This document shows positions 1 to 7,451 of a DNA stretch of 55,852 nt, one piece after another. Source of the stretch: Oscillospiraceae bacterium (GTDB lineage Bacteria > Bacillota > Clostridia > Oscillospirales > Oscillospiraceae); NCBI GenBank assembly GCA_017412765.1, contig JAFPWN010000052.1, forward strand, positions 1 to 55,852, written 5' to 3'. Each line of letters starts with the position of its first letter. Positions within the stretch are counted from its first letter, which is position 1. The notes under the pieces were generated by a model. It was given only the letters and a program-made list of their open reading frames with translations. It was not told the origin of the DNA and made no database searches. Position numbers and translations under genes: made by a program.

Positions 1-1
1 A

Positions 2-217
2 AAGGAGTACCACGGTTTCCGGTATACGCAGGAATACGGCAGAGCGAGGATGGAGTTAAAATCCGCGCTCACGTTTGCGTGCATGAATTTAAAAAAGCTT
101 GCGAAAAAGAGATGGAAAGAGCGGTGGGAAGCATACTATGCTGCTGCGATTTCGCCGTATTTTTCAATTTTCCTCAAAATTTTCACGCCATACACGAAAA
201 TACCGCTTCTGGCTTGA
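2..217 (+). CDS. C-terminal end of an IS1182-family transposase (5' part outside window)
   Basis: Reading from base 2, an open frame with no in-frame start runs into the window edge and stops at a TGA at 215-217. The roughly 71 residues visible have the tail typical of IS1182-type DDE transposases: a FRYTQEYGRARMELKSAL block, then FACMNLKKLAKK, then a short hydrophobic end. Only the last part is here, so the catalytic DDE residues cannot be checked. A hairpin overlaps the stop codon, and the IS terminus TTTGTCTACAG follows at 231-241. That terminus matches one end of the small repeated element found four times in this window. The family assignment is from recognised sequence style and is fairly confident; whether the copy is intact is unknown. 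Confidence 0.8.
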   Translation, partial: KEYHGFRYTQEYGRARMELKSALTFACMNLKKLAKKRWKERWEAYYAAAISPYFSIFLKIFTPYTKIPLLA

Positions 218-233
218 TCCAAAAGCGGTATTT
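198..233 (+). terminator. Hairpin at the 3' end of the transposase gene
   Basis: AAATACCGCTT at 198-208 pairs perfectly with AAGCGGTATTT at 223-233 (11 bp, 14-nt loop). It overlaps the transposase stop codon and ends in TTT. It is probably the terminator inside the right end of the insertion sequence. Confidence 0.6.
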
Positions 234-246
234 GTCTACAGTTTGG

Positions 247-265
247 GGGCGGTCACAGACCGCCC
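247..265 (-). terminator. Hairpin beyond the helicase gene, next to the IS end
   Basis: GGGCGGT (247-253) pairs with ACCGCCC (259-265) around a 5-nt loop, 8 bp beyond the helicase stop codon on the minus strand. There is no U-run, so termination strength is uncertain. The IS terminus lies directly beside it, the same arrangement as the small repeats beside palindromes elsewhere. Confidence 0.4.
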
Positions 266-273
266 TTGCCGTA

Positions 274-2508
274 TTAGTCTATGATCCTCAGGATCCCGTT
301 TGCCGCGCAGAGCTTAAGACCCAGGCGGCGGATCACGTTGTCGCGGAAGAATCTGACCGCAGCAACGTCCTCGGATACGGTGAGTATCACGCCGTCGCCG
401 AATACGGAGTGGCTGACCTTTTGCCCGGGCTTGAAATCCTCGGGCGAGGCGGTCTTGCCGGAAACCGGCTTTTCCGTGACAAGCGCGCGGAACGTCCGCT
501 TGCGGTTAAAAAGCATTTCGCTCAGCGTTAAAAACGCGCTCCTTCCGCCGGGAAACTCAATATAATGGCTGTCGCCGACCTGCGCTTTTACTATGCCCTC
601 GCCGAATACGGCGTGGGCGTATTTTTTCCCGACTGTATTCATGCCAGCGCCGATGAGCGCGTCGCTCATGACCTCGGTTGGAAGCCCGGATACCACCTCG
701 GAGACAAATTCCTCGCGCCGAGTAAACGAAAAGAGGCACAGCTCGTCCTTCGCCCTCGTCATCGCAACGTAAAAGAGCCTCCGTTCCTCTTCGTACAGAG
801 CCTCGTCACTCTCGCGCGGCACTGAGGGCAGTATACCGTCCATGGCGTCGATTATGTAAACTTTGCTGAACTCCAGACCTTTTGCCGAATGGATCGTTGA
901 GAGCGTAACGCAGCCGCTGTTTTCGTGTTCTGCGATTATTCTGCGCAGCTCCTCAAGCCGACGGAGAAGCGCAAGCGCGTCCGGCTGATACCCGGCGATA
1001 AGCGAGAGAATATCGAGCTTGCCGAGGTCGATTCCGCTCCGCTCGGCGTACTGCGCGTAGCCGAGGCGCAGGCGCAGGATCAGCACCGCGTTTGCGGCGG
1101 TGGAGGCTTTCAGTTCGTCCAGTTCGGCTATAACATCGGAGATCGCGTCAGCGGCGTATTTGCTGAGCTTGCAGCTCCTCTGCGCGGAAATGAGCACGTT
1201 CTGCCCGGTGCGCCTTGCGCTCTCGCAGGCTGTCTGCGCCTGCTCCTTTGTGAGCATCGTGCCGAGCTTGTAGTAGATACGCATAAAGCGCTCAGTGTCC
1301 GTCGGGTCAAAGGCAAAGGATATTATGTCAACAGCATCGCTTACGACCTTGCTCGTAAAGAAGCTGTCGTCGAATTTGCGGCAGGAGTAGGGGATATTCT
1401 CGCGTTCCATAATGTCGATCAGGGGCAGGGCGCTCTCATTGTTGCGGTATAATACGGCGCACTCGCTTTTTTCGCGCCGGGCAAGCTCCGCCATAAGCTT
1501 ATACTGCGCCTCGCGGGTGAGCGCGCGGGCGACGGAGATCGGAGAGTGAACGCCTCTTGTGGGGCGGATAGTCTTCTCGTAGCGGTTCTTAGTGCGGGAA
1601 ATGAAGAGATTTGCCGCGGCGATTATCTCATCGGCGGAGCGGAAATTATCCTCCATCTTGATGATATGCGCGCCGGGATATGTGCTGCCGAAGGCCATGA
1701 GCGCCTCGGGATAGGCGGCGCGGAATCCGTAGATGCTCTGATCCTCGTCGCCGACCATGAAGATGTTGCCGCGCGCGCCGGCGAGCAGGGCGATTATCGC
1801 GTGCTGTATCCTCGAGGTGTCCTGAGCCTCGTCAACCGAGATATATGGATAAGTTTTGCGGAAGAAGCTCAGCACGCTCTCGTTTTTCTGCAATATCGTG
1901 TATGCGTAGACCATCTGGTCGTCGTAATCCATCAGCCTGCGCGACCTGAGAGCGTCGCAGTAGGTGCTGAAGAGCGCGGGAAAATCCTTGACGGGAGCCT
2001 CAACGCCGGACAGCTCCTCAGCAGAAAGCATCATGTTTTTAGCGTAGGTAATGGCGGTGCGAAGCTCCTTGACTGTGCTGTCGTCTGCGTATTCGCCGGT
2101 CTGTGCAGAGTAAGCGCGGCGTATTATCGCGATAAGCTCCGCCTCGTTGTCGCAGAGCTCAAAAGGCGCGCCCTTGCCGAAGGTGCGGCCGTAGCAGCTG
2201 ATAATTTTTGCGGAAACGCCGTTTATCGTGCGGAATTCGAGCCTGTCGGCGTACTCAGAGCCGAAGAGCGCGCGAAAGCGCTCGCGCATTTCAACTGTCG
2301 CGGCAACCGTATAAGTCATCGTGAGCGTTTTTTCCGGCGCAATGCCGCGCACAAGGAGCATATAGCCGAGGCGCAGAATGAGCGCCGTCGTCTTTCCGCT
2401 GCCGGGAACGGCGAGCACCAGAAAGGCGCCGTCCGCGGATTCGACGGCTTCGCGCTGAGAGGCTGTCAGATTCGCGCCGCAGCGCGTGAAAAATTCTTCG
2501 CCTGTCAT
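274..2508 (-). CDS. UvrD/PcrA-family superfamily 1A DNA helicase
   Basis: 744 aa. A 3'-5' DNA helicase/translocase of the UvrD/PcrA/Rep type, expected to act in DNA repair or in clearing blocked replication. Walker A (VPGSGKTT) lies at about residues 34-41, Walker B DEAQD at about 226-230, motif III GDEDQSIYGFR at about 253-263, motif V STIHSAKGLEF at about 540 and motif VI YVAMTRAKD near 590. The last 110 residues hold two short similar segments (HAVFGEGIV and HSVFGDGVI), like the C-terminal Tudor-type repeats of PcrA. The start follows an AAAGG ribosome site. It begins 2 bp after the upstream CBS-protein gene, so the two are probably translationally coupled. I do not claim it is the essential PcrA rather than a paralogue. 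Confidence 0.9.
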   Translation of the reverse strand: MTGEEFFTRCGANLTASQREAVESADGAFLVLAVPGSGKTTALILRLGYMLLVRGIAPEKTLTMTYTVAATVEMRERFRALFGSEYADRLEFRTINGVSAKIISCYGRTFGKGAPFELCDNEAELIAIIRRAYSAQTGEYADDSTVKELRTAITYAKNMMLSAEELSGVEAPVKDFPALFSTYCDALRSRRLMDYDDQMVYAYTILQKNESVLSFFRKTYPYISVDEAQDTSRIQHAIIALLAGARGNIFMVGDEDQSIYGFRAAYPEALMAFGSTYPGAHIIKMEDNFRSADEIIAAANLFISRTKNRYEKTIRPTRGVHSPISVARALTREAQYKLMAELARREKSECAVLYRNNESALPLIDIMERENIPYSCRKFDDSFFTSKVVSDAVDIISFAFDPTDTERFMRIYYKLGTMLTKEQAQTACESARRTGQNVLISAQRSCKLSKYAADAISDVIAELDELKASTAANAVLILRLRLGYAQYAERSGIDLGKLDILSLIAGYQPDALALLRRLEELRRIIAEHENSGCVTLSTIHSAKGLEFSKVYIIDAMDGILPSVPRESDEALYEEERRLFYVAMTRAKDELCLFSFTRREEFVSEVVSGLPTEVMSDALIGAGMNTVGKKYAHAVFGEGIVKAQVGDSHYIEFPGGRSAFLTLSEMLFNRKRTFRALVTEKPVSGKTASPEDFKPGQKVSHSVFGDGVILTVSEDVAAVRFFRDNVIRRLGLKLCAANGILRIID

Positions 2509-2510
2509 CG

Positions 2511-3200
2511 TTATACCTTTAATATGTCGAGCATCGTGATCATGCCGAGAAGAGAGCCGGACTTGTCGCCGGTGTCCGTTACAAACGCGGCGGAAAGGCG
2601 CTTTGCCCGCTTTGAGAGCCGCTCGACGCGCTCTCTGAGATCCTCCGCGTACTCATCGGGCCGCACGTACAGAACGTAGGTGTTGCCGAGCTTATCGCCG
2701 GTGAGATAGTCCGAGATGTCCGAAAAGCTCGTCTCGGCGCCGAGAGCGTGTTCCGGCGAGTCCGATATGTACGCAAAGAGCCGCGCGTGGTCGAATACTC
2801 CGACGACGCGCCGGTTTTTCACTATGGGGATCGTAGTAAAGCCTCGCTCGCGCATAGTTCTGACAGCGCCGAGCACCTTTGCCGAGGGCGAGCCGGAGAA
2901 TACGTTTTTCGTAGCGATATCTATGCACCGCGGCCGCGCCTCGACCTCGTCGATTATTGAGCTGAGAACGCAAAGAAGCTCGTCCGACGGCTCGATCGGA
3001 TATCCGGAGCCGAGCTTCGGCTCGTGCTGGAGAAGATTGCGAACGTTCTGGCACAGCTTTATCTCCGCCCATTTGTCGCGCAGAGCCTCGTCCGATTGCA
3101 TCGCGCGGAGCACGGAGTCCGAATCCCTGAGATCGTATTTGAGTTTTACAGCCTTTTCGAGACGCTTGTAGCGCTCAATAAAGATTTCGGCATTTGTCAT
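2511..3200 (-). CDS. CBS-domain-containing protein
   Basis: 229 aa. No enzymatic domain is recognisable. The middle and C-terminal parts look like a CBS pair: a segment reading VLGAVRTMRERGFTTIPIVKNRRVVGVFD (shown in fragments elsewhere), and near the end AAFVTDTGDKSGSLLGMIT. CBS domains usually bind adenine nucleotides, so a regulatory or sensing role is an inference. The N-terminal 60 residues are charged and helical. The frame stays open upstream through a mobile element, but the ATG at 3200 (or 3206) with GGTG upstream is the sensible start because the element is non-coding. The helicase follows 2 bp downstream. Confidence 0.75.
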   Translation of the reverse strand: MTNAEIFIERYKRLEKAVKLKYDLRDSDSVLRAMQSDEALRDKWAEIKLCQNVRNLLQHEPKLGSGYPIEPSDELLCVLSSIIDEVEARPRCIDIATKNVFSGSPSAKVLGAVRTMRERGFTTIPIVKNRRVVGVFDHARLFAYISDSPEHALGAETSFSDISDYLTGDKLGNTYVLYVRPDEYAEDLRERVERLSKRAKRLSAAFVTDTGDKSGSLLGMITMLDILKV

Positions 3201-3271
3201 TATCATCACCGTATAGCTTGTCGCCTTTTTCGGCTGCCGCGCAGCGGCGGGAAAAAGGACTTTAATCAAGC

Positions 3272-3294
3272 AGAATAATATCACGCGGTTATTC
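3272..3294. repeat. Palindrome flanking mobile-element copy A (left)
   Basis: GAATAA and TTATTC arms enclose ATCACGCGG. A related but diverged palindrome (GTAGAATAA arms with a GCGG-type core) lies on the other side of the element at 3459-3488. The two look like a duplicated target, but here they sit in a divergent promoter region, not at a terminator. Confidence 0.55.
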
Positions 3295-3457
3295 AATGCG
3301 TCGACAAAGTCTCCGCATCGAACATATTTTGCGCTCTCTGAGCGCAAAATATGACGCCTGCGGGCGGGTTATGCGACGTGAAGGGGCCTCTCGGCCGGCC
3401 CCTTCACAGATCCCCGCCTCATTTATCCAACGCTTTTTCCTTTTTGTCTACAGTCTG
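3294..3457 (-). mobile_element. MITE-like element, copy A (164 bp)
   Basis: Non-coding repeat, oriented opposite to copies B, C and D. It begins CAATGCGTCGACAAAG and ends TTTGTCTACAGTCTG, imperfect terminal inverted repeats sharing GTNGACAAA. Inside are a 13-bp hairpin with CATATTTTGCGCT arms (3323-3353) and an 11-bp hairpin with GTGAAGGGGCC arms (3378-3407). It lies between the divergent CBS and amidase genes. No transposase is encoded, so movement would need one in trans. Confidence 0.85.
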
Positions 3458-3458
3458 A

Positions 3459-3488
3459 GTAGAATAATCGCTTACGCGGTTATTCTAC
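3459..3488. repeat. Palindrome flanking mobile-element copy A (right)
   Basis: GTAGAATAA (3459-3467) pairs with TTATTCTAC (3480-3488) and the core TCGCTTACGCGG extends the stem. It resembles the palindrome on the left flank at 3272-3294. Confidence 0.55.
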
Positions 3489-3503
3489 CATAATATTACG
3501 CGG

Positions 3504-3532
3504 TTGACAAAGGTTTTTAGTTGCGTTAAAAT
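3504..3532 (+). promoter_or_regulatory. Sigma-A-type promoter for the amidase-hydrolase pair
   Basis: TTGACA at 3504-3509, 17-bp spacer, TAAAAT at 3527-3532, 21 bp before the amidase start. The -35 is a perfect consensus. Confidence 0.75.
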
Positions 3533-3553
3533 CTTTTCGGGATGTGAGATATA

Positions 3554-4234
3554 TTGAAACGCAGAGTGATCCTTGAGGTGAGCGTCGCGCTCGCGTGCGT
3601 TATGGTCTGCCTTGCGGTGTGGCTATTCGCATCAATGCTGACCGCGCCGGAGCCGATCGCGGAGCGGGAATCGGAAACAGAGCCAGAGCCGGAGTATACG
3701 CACTTCGTTATCCTCGACCCCGGTCACGGAGGGGAGTACCCCGGGTGCATACGCGGCGGCGTTGAGGAGAAGGCGCTGACGCTCGAGATATGCACCAGAA
3801 TACGCGATAAGCTCAGAGAGAGCGCGGTGGACGCCCTCATGACCCGCGAGACGGACGTGACGGTCACGCTTGATGAGCGGTGCGAGATAGCGAACGCTTC
3901 CGAAGCGGAGCTTTTCGTGTCGGTACACGTCAATTCCTACCCGGAGGAGGCTATCGCCGGACTTGAGAGCTACTTCTACAAGGGCAGCGAGAGCGGCAAG
4001 GCGCTTTCAGATTCGGTGCTCGCGCACGCCGAGAGCGCCGGCATTCGGACAAGATACAGCCGCGAGGGAAATTATCAGGTCATCCGCGATACAAAAGTCC
4101 CCGCGATCCTCGTTGAAACGGGATATATGACAAATCCGGCAGAGCTTGAATTGCTCATGAGCGCTGATTATCAGGACAAGCTTGCCGAAGCGATCGCGGG
4201 AGCGATTGTTGAATATTTGGGAAGTGCAGAATGA
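3554..4234 (+). CDS. N-acetylmuramoyl-L-alanine amidase (Amidase_3, CwlD-like)
   Basis: 226 aa. Cleaves the amide bond between MurNAc and the L-Ala of peptidoglycan stem peptides, outside the membrane. An N-terminal hydrophobic segment (about residues 7-28) is an anchor or signal peptide, followed by a Glu-rich linker. The Amidase_3 domain starts at about residue 50 with VILDPGHGGEYPG (first zinc His), then the catalytic-site Glu region VEEKALTLEI, SVHVNSYP (second His) and ILVETGYMTNPAE (catalytic Glu). The size and anchored N-terminus resemble CwlD, which makes muramic-delta-lactam in spore cortex, but a vegetative role is equally possible. It starts at TTG and shares an ATGA overlap with the hydrolase downstream. 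Confidence 0.85.
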   Translation: MKRRVILEVSVALACVMVCLAVWLFASMLTAPEPIAERESETEPEPEYTHFVILDPGHGGEYPGCIRGGVEEKALTLEICTRIRDKLRESAVDALMTRETDVTVTLDERCEIANASEAELFVSVHVNSYPEEAIAGLESYFYKGSESGKALSDSVLAHAESAGIRTRYSREGNYQVIRDTKVPAILVETGYMTNPAELELLMSADYQDKLAEAIAGAIVEYLGSAE

Positions 4235-4926
4235 AAAGACTCAAAAGATGGCAAATTGCGCTCATTTGCGCGGCGCTTGTGATCGCGCTGTGCGCGGGAG
4301 CGTTCTTTATCTATGTCGGCGACTATTACCACGCTGACGCCTCTTCGCTCAGCGCCTACACGGTGAGCGTCGAGGCGGCGGATAACCGCGACGTCGGCTT
4401 TATTTTCTACCCCGGCGGCAAGGTGGAGGCAAGCGCGTACAATGCGCTCATCGCTAACCTTGAGGCGCGCGGGTTTTCGGCGTTTCTCGTGCCGATGCCG
4501 TTCAATCTCGCGTTTTTCGGAGTGAATAAGGCGGACGAGATCATAGCCGCTCACCCGTCTGTCGCGCACTGGTACATCGGCGGACATTCGCTCGGCGGGG
4601 TCGCGGCGTCGATTTACGCCTCGGGCAGCGATAAGATCGAGGGCGTGGTGCTCCTCGGCTCGTACTCGACCAAAGACCTGACGGATAAGCGCGTTCTGAG
4701 CGTTTACGGCTCCGAGGACGGGGTCATGAACCGCAAAGCCTACGAGGAGAATAAAATAAACCTCCCCGCTGACTTCGAGGAGGTCGTTATTGAGGGCGGC
4801 TGTCACGCCGGCTTCGGCATGTACGGCGCGCAGTCGGGAGACGGCACGCCGAAAATCACAAGCGCCGAGCAGACGGACGAAACCTGCGAGCTTATTTCTC
4901 GTTTTCTTCTGCGCAGTTATCAATGA
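4231..4926 (+). CDS. Membrane-anchored alpha/beta hydrolase
   Basis: 231 aa. One N-terminal membrane segment (about residues 8-28) followed by an extracytoplasmic alpha/beta-hydrolase fold. The nucleophile elbow GGHSLGG is near residue 117, an acid candidate lies in VYGSEDG near 170, and the catalytic His is in EGGCHAGFGMYG near 190. The pattern matches the small dienelactone-hydrolase-like group (Abhydrolase_5). The substrate is unknown. It overlaps the amidase stop by 4 bp, so the two are made together, but a cell-wall role is only an inference. Its last 35 bp overlap the convergent small gene on the other strand. Confidence 0.8.
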   Translation: MKRLKRWQIALICAALVIALCAGAFFIYVGDYYHADASSLSAYTVSVEAADNRDVGFIFYPGGKVEASAYNALIANLEARGFSAFLVPMPFNLAFFGVNKADEIIAAHPSVAHWYIGGHSLGGVAASIYASGSDKIEGVVLLGSYSTKDLTDKRVLSVYGSEDGVMNRKAYEENKINLPADFEEVVIEGGCHAGFGMYGAQSGDGTPKITSAEQTDETCELISRFLLRSYQ

Positions 4927-5188
4927 CGCGCCATCCCATTTCGCGGCTCGGAAGATCGTATTCCTTGACTGAGCGCTGATCGTACTCCGGGCAAACGCGC
5001 TTTTCAGGATCGAGGCGGACGTTGTCGCCCTCGGGGTACTCCATAACGTCGGCGTCGGGTATCATACCGGGAAAGAGCGCCGCTCCGGGCATAGCGCCGG
5101 GAAACTGCGTCTCGCCGGGGGAGTAGAACGCGCCCGGAACGTAGCCGTTTTCGAGAAAGCTGCGGTCTTTATTCTTATCTTCATACAT
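4892..5188 (-). CDS. Small acidic Pro/Gly-rich hypothetical protein
   Basis: 98 aa with no recognised family. An excellent ribosome site (AAGGAGGTG, about 9 nt before the ATG) supports it as a real gene despite its 35-bp convergent overlap with the hydrolase. The sequence is soluble and acidic, with a Pro/Gly/aromatic middle (FPGAMPGAALFPGMIPDA) and a charged end with two cysteines. Its size and composition recall spore-coat proteins, but I see no conserved coat motif and do not assign one. It appears to be transcribed alone. Confidence 0.65.
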   Translation of the reverse strand: MYEDKNKDRSFLENGYVPGAFYSPGETQFPGAMPGAALFPGMIPDADVMEYPEGDNVRLDPEKRVCPEYDQRSVKEYDLPSREMGWRVIDNCAEENEK

Positions 5189-5257
5189 AAATAAACACCT
5201 CCTTGTGCCCTTAGTGTGCGCAGGGAGGTGCTTTTTATGCGGAGAGAGAGAATTTTA

Positions 5258-5465
5258 GGGCGGGCGCGCTCACCGCCCCTACGGGTAATAAGTAAAAAAT
5301 AATAGTAATATTATTATAAATATTAATAATAGTAATAATATTATAGTTAAGAATTGCGTATAAAGTGATGAATACCAGCGTTTGTGCTTCTCTTAACGAA
5401 ATAATAGGTAATTCCCTCAAGCTCTTTCAAGAGGGGCATGTAGGGGCGGGTCTCCGTGCCCGCCC
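5258..5465. repeat. AT-rich block bounded by inverted GC-rich palindromes
   Basis: Gene-free stretch of about 320 bp (5189-5507). A palindromic unit of type GTAGGGGCGG...CCCGCCC occurs at 5440-5465 and, inverted, at 5258-5282. Between them is a very AT-rich tract (5285-5350) of near-repeating TAATAATATTAT. Inverted ends around a non-coding core suggest a small mobile or decayed element. No gene is visible. Confidence 0.5.
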
Positions 5466-5475
5466 ATTGTCGAAA

Positions 5476-5496
5476 GCACCCTTTCACAAAGGGCGC
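5476..5496 (-). terminator. Terminator of the ABC-exporter operon
   Basis: GCACCCTTT (5476-5484) pairs with AAAGGGCGC (5488-5496), one G-U pair, 3-nt loop, 12 bp past the stop codon. The trailing U-run is short (CTTTCG on the minus strand). Confidence 0.55.
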
Positions 5497-5507
5497 CTAT
5501 AAAGGCA

Positions 5508-7451
5508 TTATTCAAGCTCAAAGGCGCCGGTGTAGAGCTGGTAATAGGTGCCCTTTGCGGCGATGAGGTCGTTGTGGCTGCCGCGCTCAATGATCCTGCC
5601 GTGGTCGAGTACCATGATGACGTCGGAGTTCATAACGGTCGAGAGTCTGTGGGCGATGACGAACACCGTTCTGCCCTTCATAAGCTCGTCCATTCCGCGC
5701 TGGACTATCGCCTCGGTGCGGGTGTCGATGGAGCTTGTCGCCTCGTCGAGTATCATAACGGGCGGGTCGGCAACTGCGGCGCGCGCGATCGCGATAAGCT
5801 GGCGCTGTCCCTGAGAGAGATTAGAGCCGTTGTTCGTCAGCTCCGTATTGTAGCCGGAGGGCAGGCGGGTGATGAAATCGTCCGCGCCCGCGCGCTTCGC
5901 CGCGGCGATGCACTCCTCGTCCGTGGCGTCGAGCTTGCCGTAACGGATGTTGTCCATGACCGTGCCGGTGAAGAGGTTTGTTTCCTGCAATACAAGACCG
6001 AGCGAGCGGCGCAGGTCTTTTTTCTTGATCTTATTGACGTTTATGCCGTCGTAGCGGATCTTGCCGTCGGCAATATCGTAAAAGCGGTTTATGAGGTTCG
6101 TGATCGTCGTCTTGCCGGCGCCGGTCGCGCCGACGAAGGCGACCTTCTGACCCGGCTCCGCGTAGACGGAAACGTCGTGCAGAACGTCCTTGCCCGGCTC
6201 GTAGGCGAAATCCACGTTGACGAGCCTTACGTCGCCCTCGAGCTTCTGATAGGTGAGGGTACCGTCCGCCTGGTGCGGATGGCGCCACGCCCACATACCG
6301 GTGTGCTCGTCGGTCTCGGTGAGATTGCCGTTTTCGTCGTACTTCGCGTTGACGAGCGTGACGTAGCCGTCGTCCGCCTCTGGCTCCTCGTCCATAAGGG
6401 CGAATACGCGCTTGGCGCCCGCCATACTCATTACGATCACGTTCACCTGCTGAACGAGCTGGTTGATGTTGCCGGTGAACTGCTTTGTCATGTTGAGGAA
6501 CGCGATGAGGATCGAGATGTCGAGAATGAGATATCTTCCGGCGAAGTTGCCGATGGAGGGGTTCGGGAGCCCGGCTGTGAGCCAAAGACCGCCTAGCACG
6601 GCGATGAGAACGTAGAGGATGTTGCCGATGTTCATTACGATGGGGCCGAGGGTGTTTGCGAAGGCGTTTGCCTTGCGGCTGACCTCGCACTGCTCCTCGT
6701 TGAGCCTGTCAAACTCCTCGGCTGTGCGCGCCTCGCGGTTGAATACCTTGACGACCTTCTGACCGGTCATCATCTCCTGAACGTAGCCCTCGGTCGCGGC
6801 GACCGCCTTCTGCTGGGCGACGAAGAACTTTGCGCTGTTGCCGCCGAACCTGCCGGAGACTATCATCATTCCCACTACGCCGCCGAGCACGAGAACGGTC
6901 AGCGGAACGGAATACCAGAGCATGATGCAGAATACCACTACGACGATGGAGCCGCTTCTCAGAAGCGCCGGAACGGACTGGCTTATGAGCTCGCGCAGGG
7001 TGTCAACGTCGTTTGTATAGTGGCTCATTATGTCGCCGTGCTTATGTGTGTCGAAATATCTGATGGGCAGATCCTGCATCTTGTCGAAGAGCGCGCGGCG
7101 CATCTTCGAGAGGAAGCCCTGCGTCAGAACTGCGGAGAGCTGGGTCTGAAGAACTATGGCGATGAGAGAAAGCGCGTAGAGGACGATAAGCACCCAGATG
7201 AGCGGCATAATCTCAGCCCTTGCCGCCTCCCAGTCGCCGCTTTCAAACCACTTTTCGATGATCGAAATGATGTTCTGCGTAAAGATCGAGGGGATCGCGC
7301 TCACGGCTGAGGAGAAAACCGTCAGCACCATAACGAGCGGGAAAAGAACGGGGTAGAACTTCATCGCAAACCTCACCGTTCTCACGAGCGCGGGAATATC
7401 GAACTGGCGGCGACCCCTTGAGTCGATGGGCATATTGCCTTTTCTTGCCAT
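5508..7451 (-). CDS. ABC exporter half-transporter, catalytic-type subunit
   Basis: 647 aa. Exporter-type half-transporter: six membrane helices (about residues 30-330) then an ATPase domain with Walker A GATGAGKTT, signature LSQGQ, Walker B VMILDEATSS with catalytic Glu, and H-loop VIAHRLST. It pairs with the gene just upstream, whose Walker B and H-loop are degenerate. This is the arrangement of asymmetric heterodimeric exporters such as TM287/288 and BmrCD. The substrate (drug, lipid or peptide) cannot be told. A roughly 30-residue insertion between the two domains (about residues 355-395) contains TETDEHTGMWAWRHPHQADG; similar inserts occur in clostridial homologues. Its ATG overlaps the upstream stop by one base, so the subunits are made together. 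Confidence 0.92.
   Translation of the reverse strand: MARKGNMPIDSRGRRQFDIPALVRTVRFAMKFYPVLFPLVMVLTVFSSAVSAIPSIFTQNIISIIEKWFESGDWEAARAEIMPLIWVLIVLYALSLIAIVLQTQLSAVLTQGFLSKMRRALFDKMQDLPIRYFDTHKHGDIMSHYTNDVDTLRELISQSVPALLRSGSIVVVVFCIMLWYSVPLTVLVLGGVVGMMIVSGRFGGNSAKFFVAQQKAVAATEGYVQEMMTGQKVVKVFNREARTAEEFDRLNEEQCEVSRKANAFANTLGPIVMNIGNILYVLIAVLGGLWLTAGLPNPSIGNFAGRYLILDISILIAFLNMTKQFTGNINQLVQQVNVIVMSMAGAKRVFALMDEEPEADDGYVTLVNAKYDENGNLTETDEHTGMWAWRHPHQADGTLTYQKLEGDVRLVNVDFAYEPGKDVLHDVSVYAEPGQKVAFVGATGAGKTTITNLINRFYDIADGKIRYDGINVNKIKKKDLRRSLGLVLQETNLFTGTVMDNIRYGKLDATDEECIAAAKRAGADDFITRLPSGYNTELTNNGSNLSQGQRQLIAIARAAVADPPVMILDEATSSIDTRTEAIVQRGMDELMKGRTVFVIAHRLSTVMNSDVIMVLDHGRIIERGSHNDLIAAKGTYYQLYTGAFELE

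Noticed and set aside
1546-2679. Long open frame antisense to the helicase, and similar long antisense frames opposite many genes
   Set aside because: High third-position GC creates open antisense frames; none shows a ribosome site or family motif.
3201-3347. Upstream extension of the CBS-protein reading frame through mobile-element copy A
   Set aside because: The extension consists of the repeat, which appears in other contexts and in both orientations; the ATG at 3200/3206 gives a sensible protein start.
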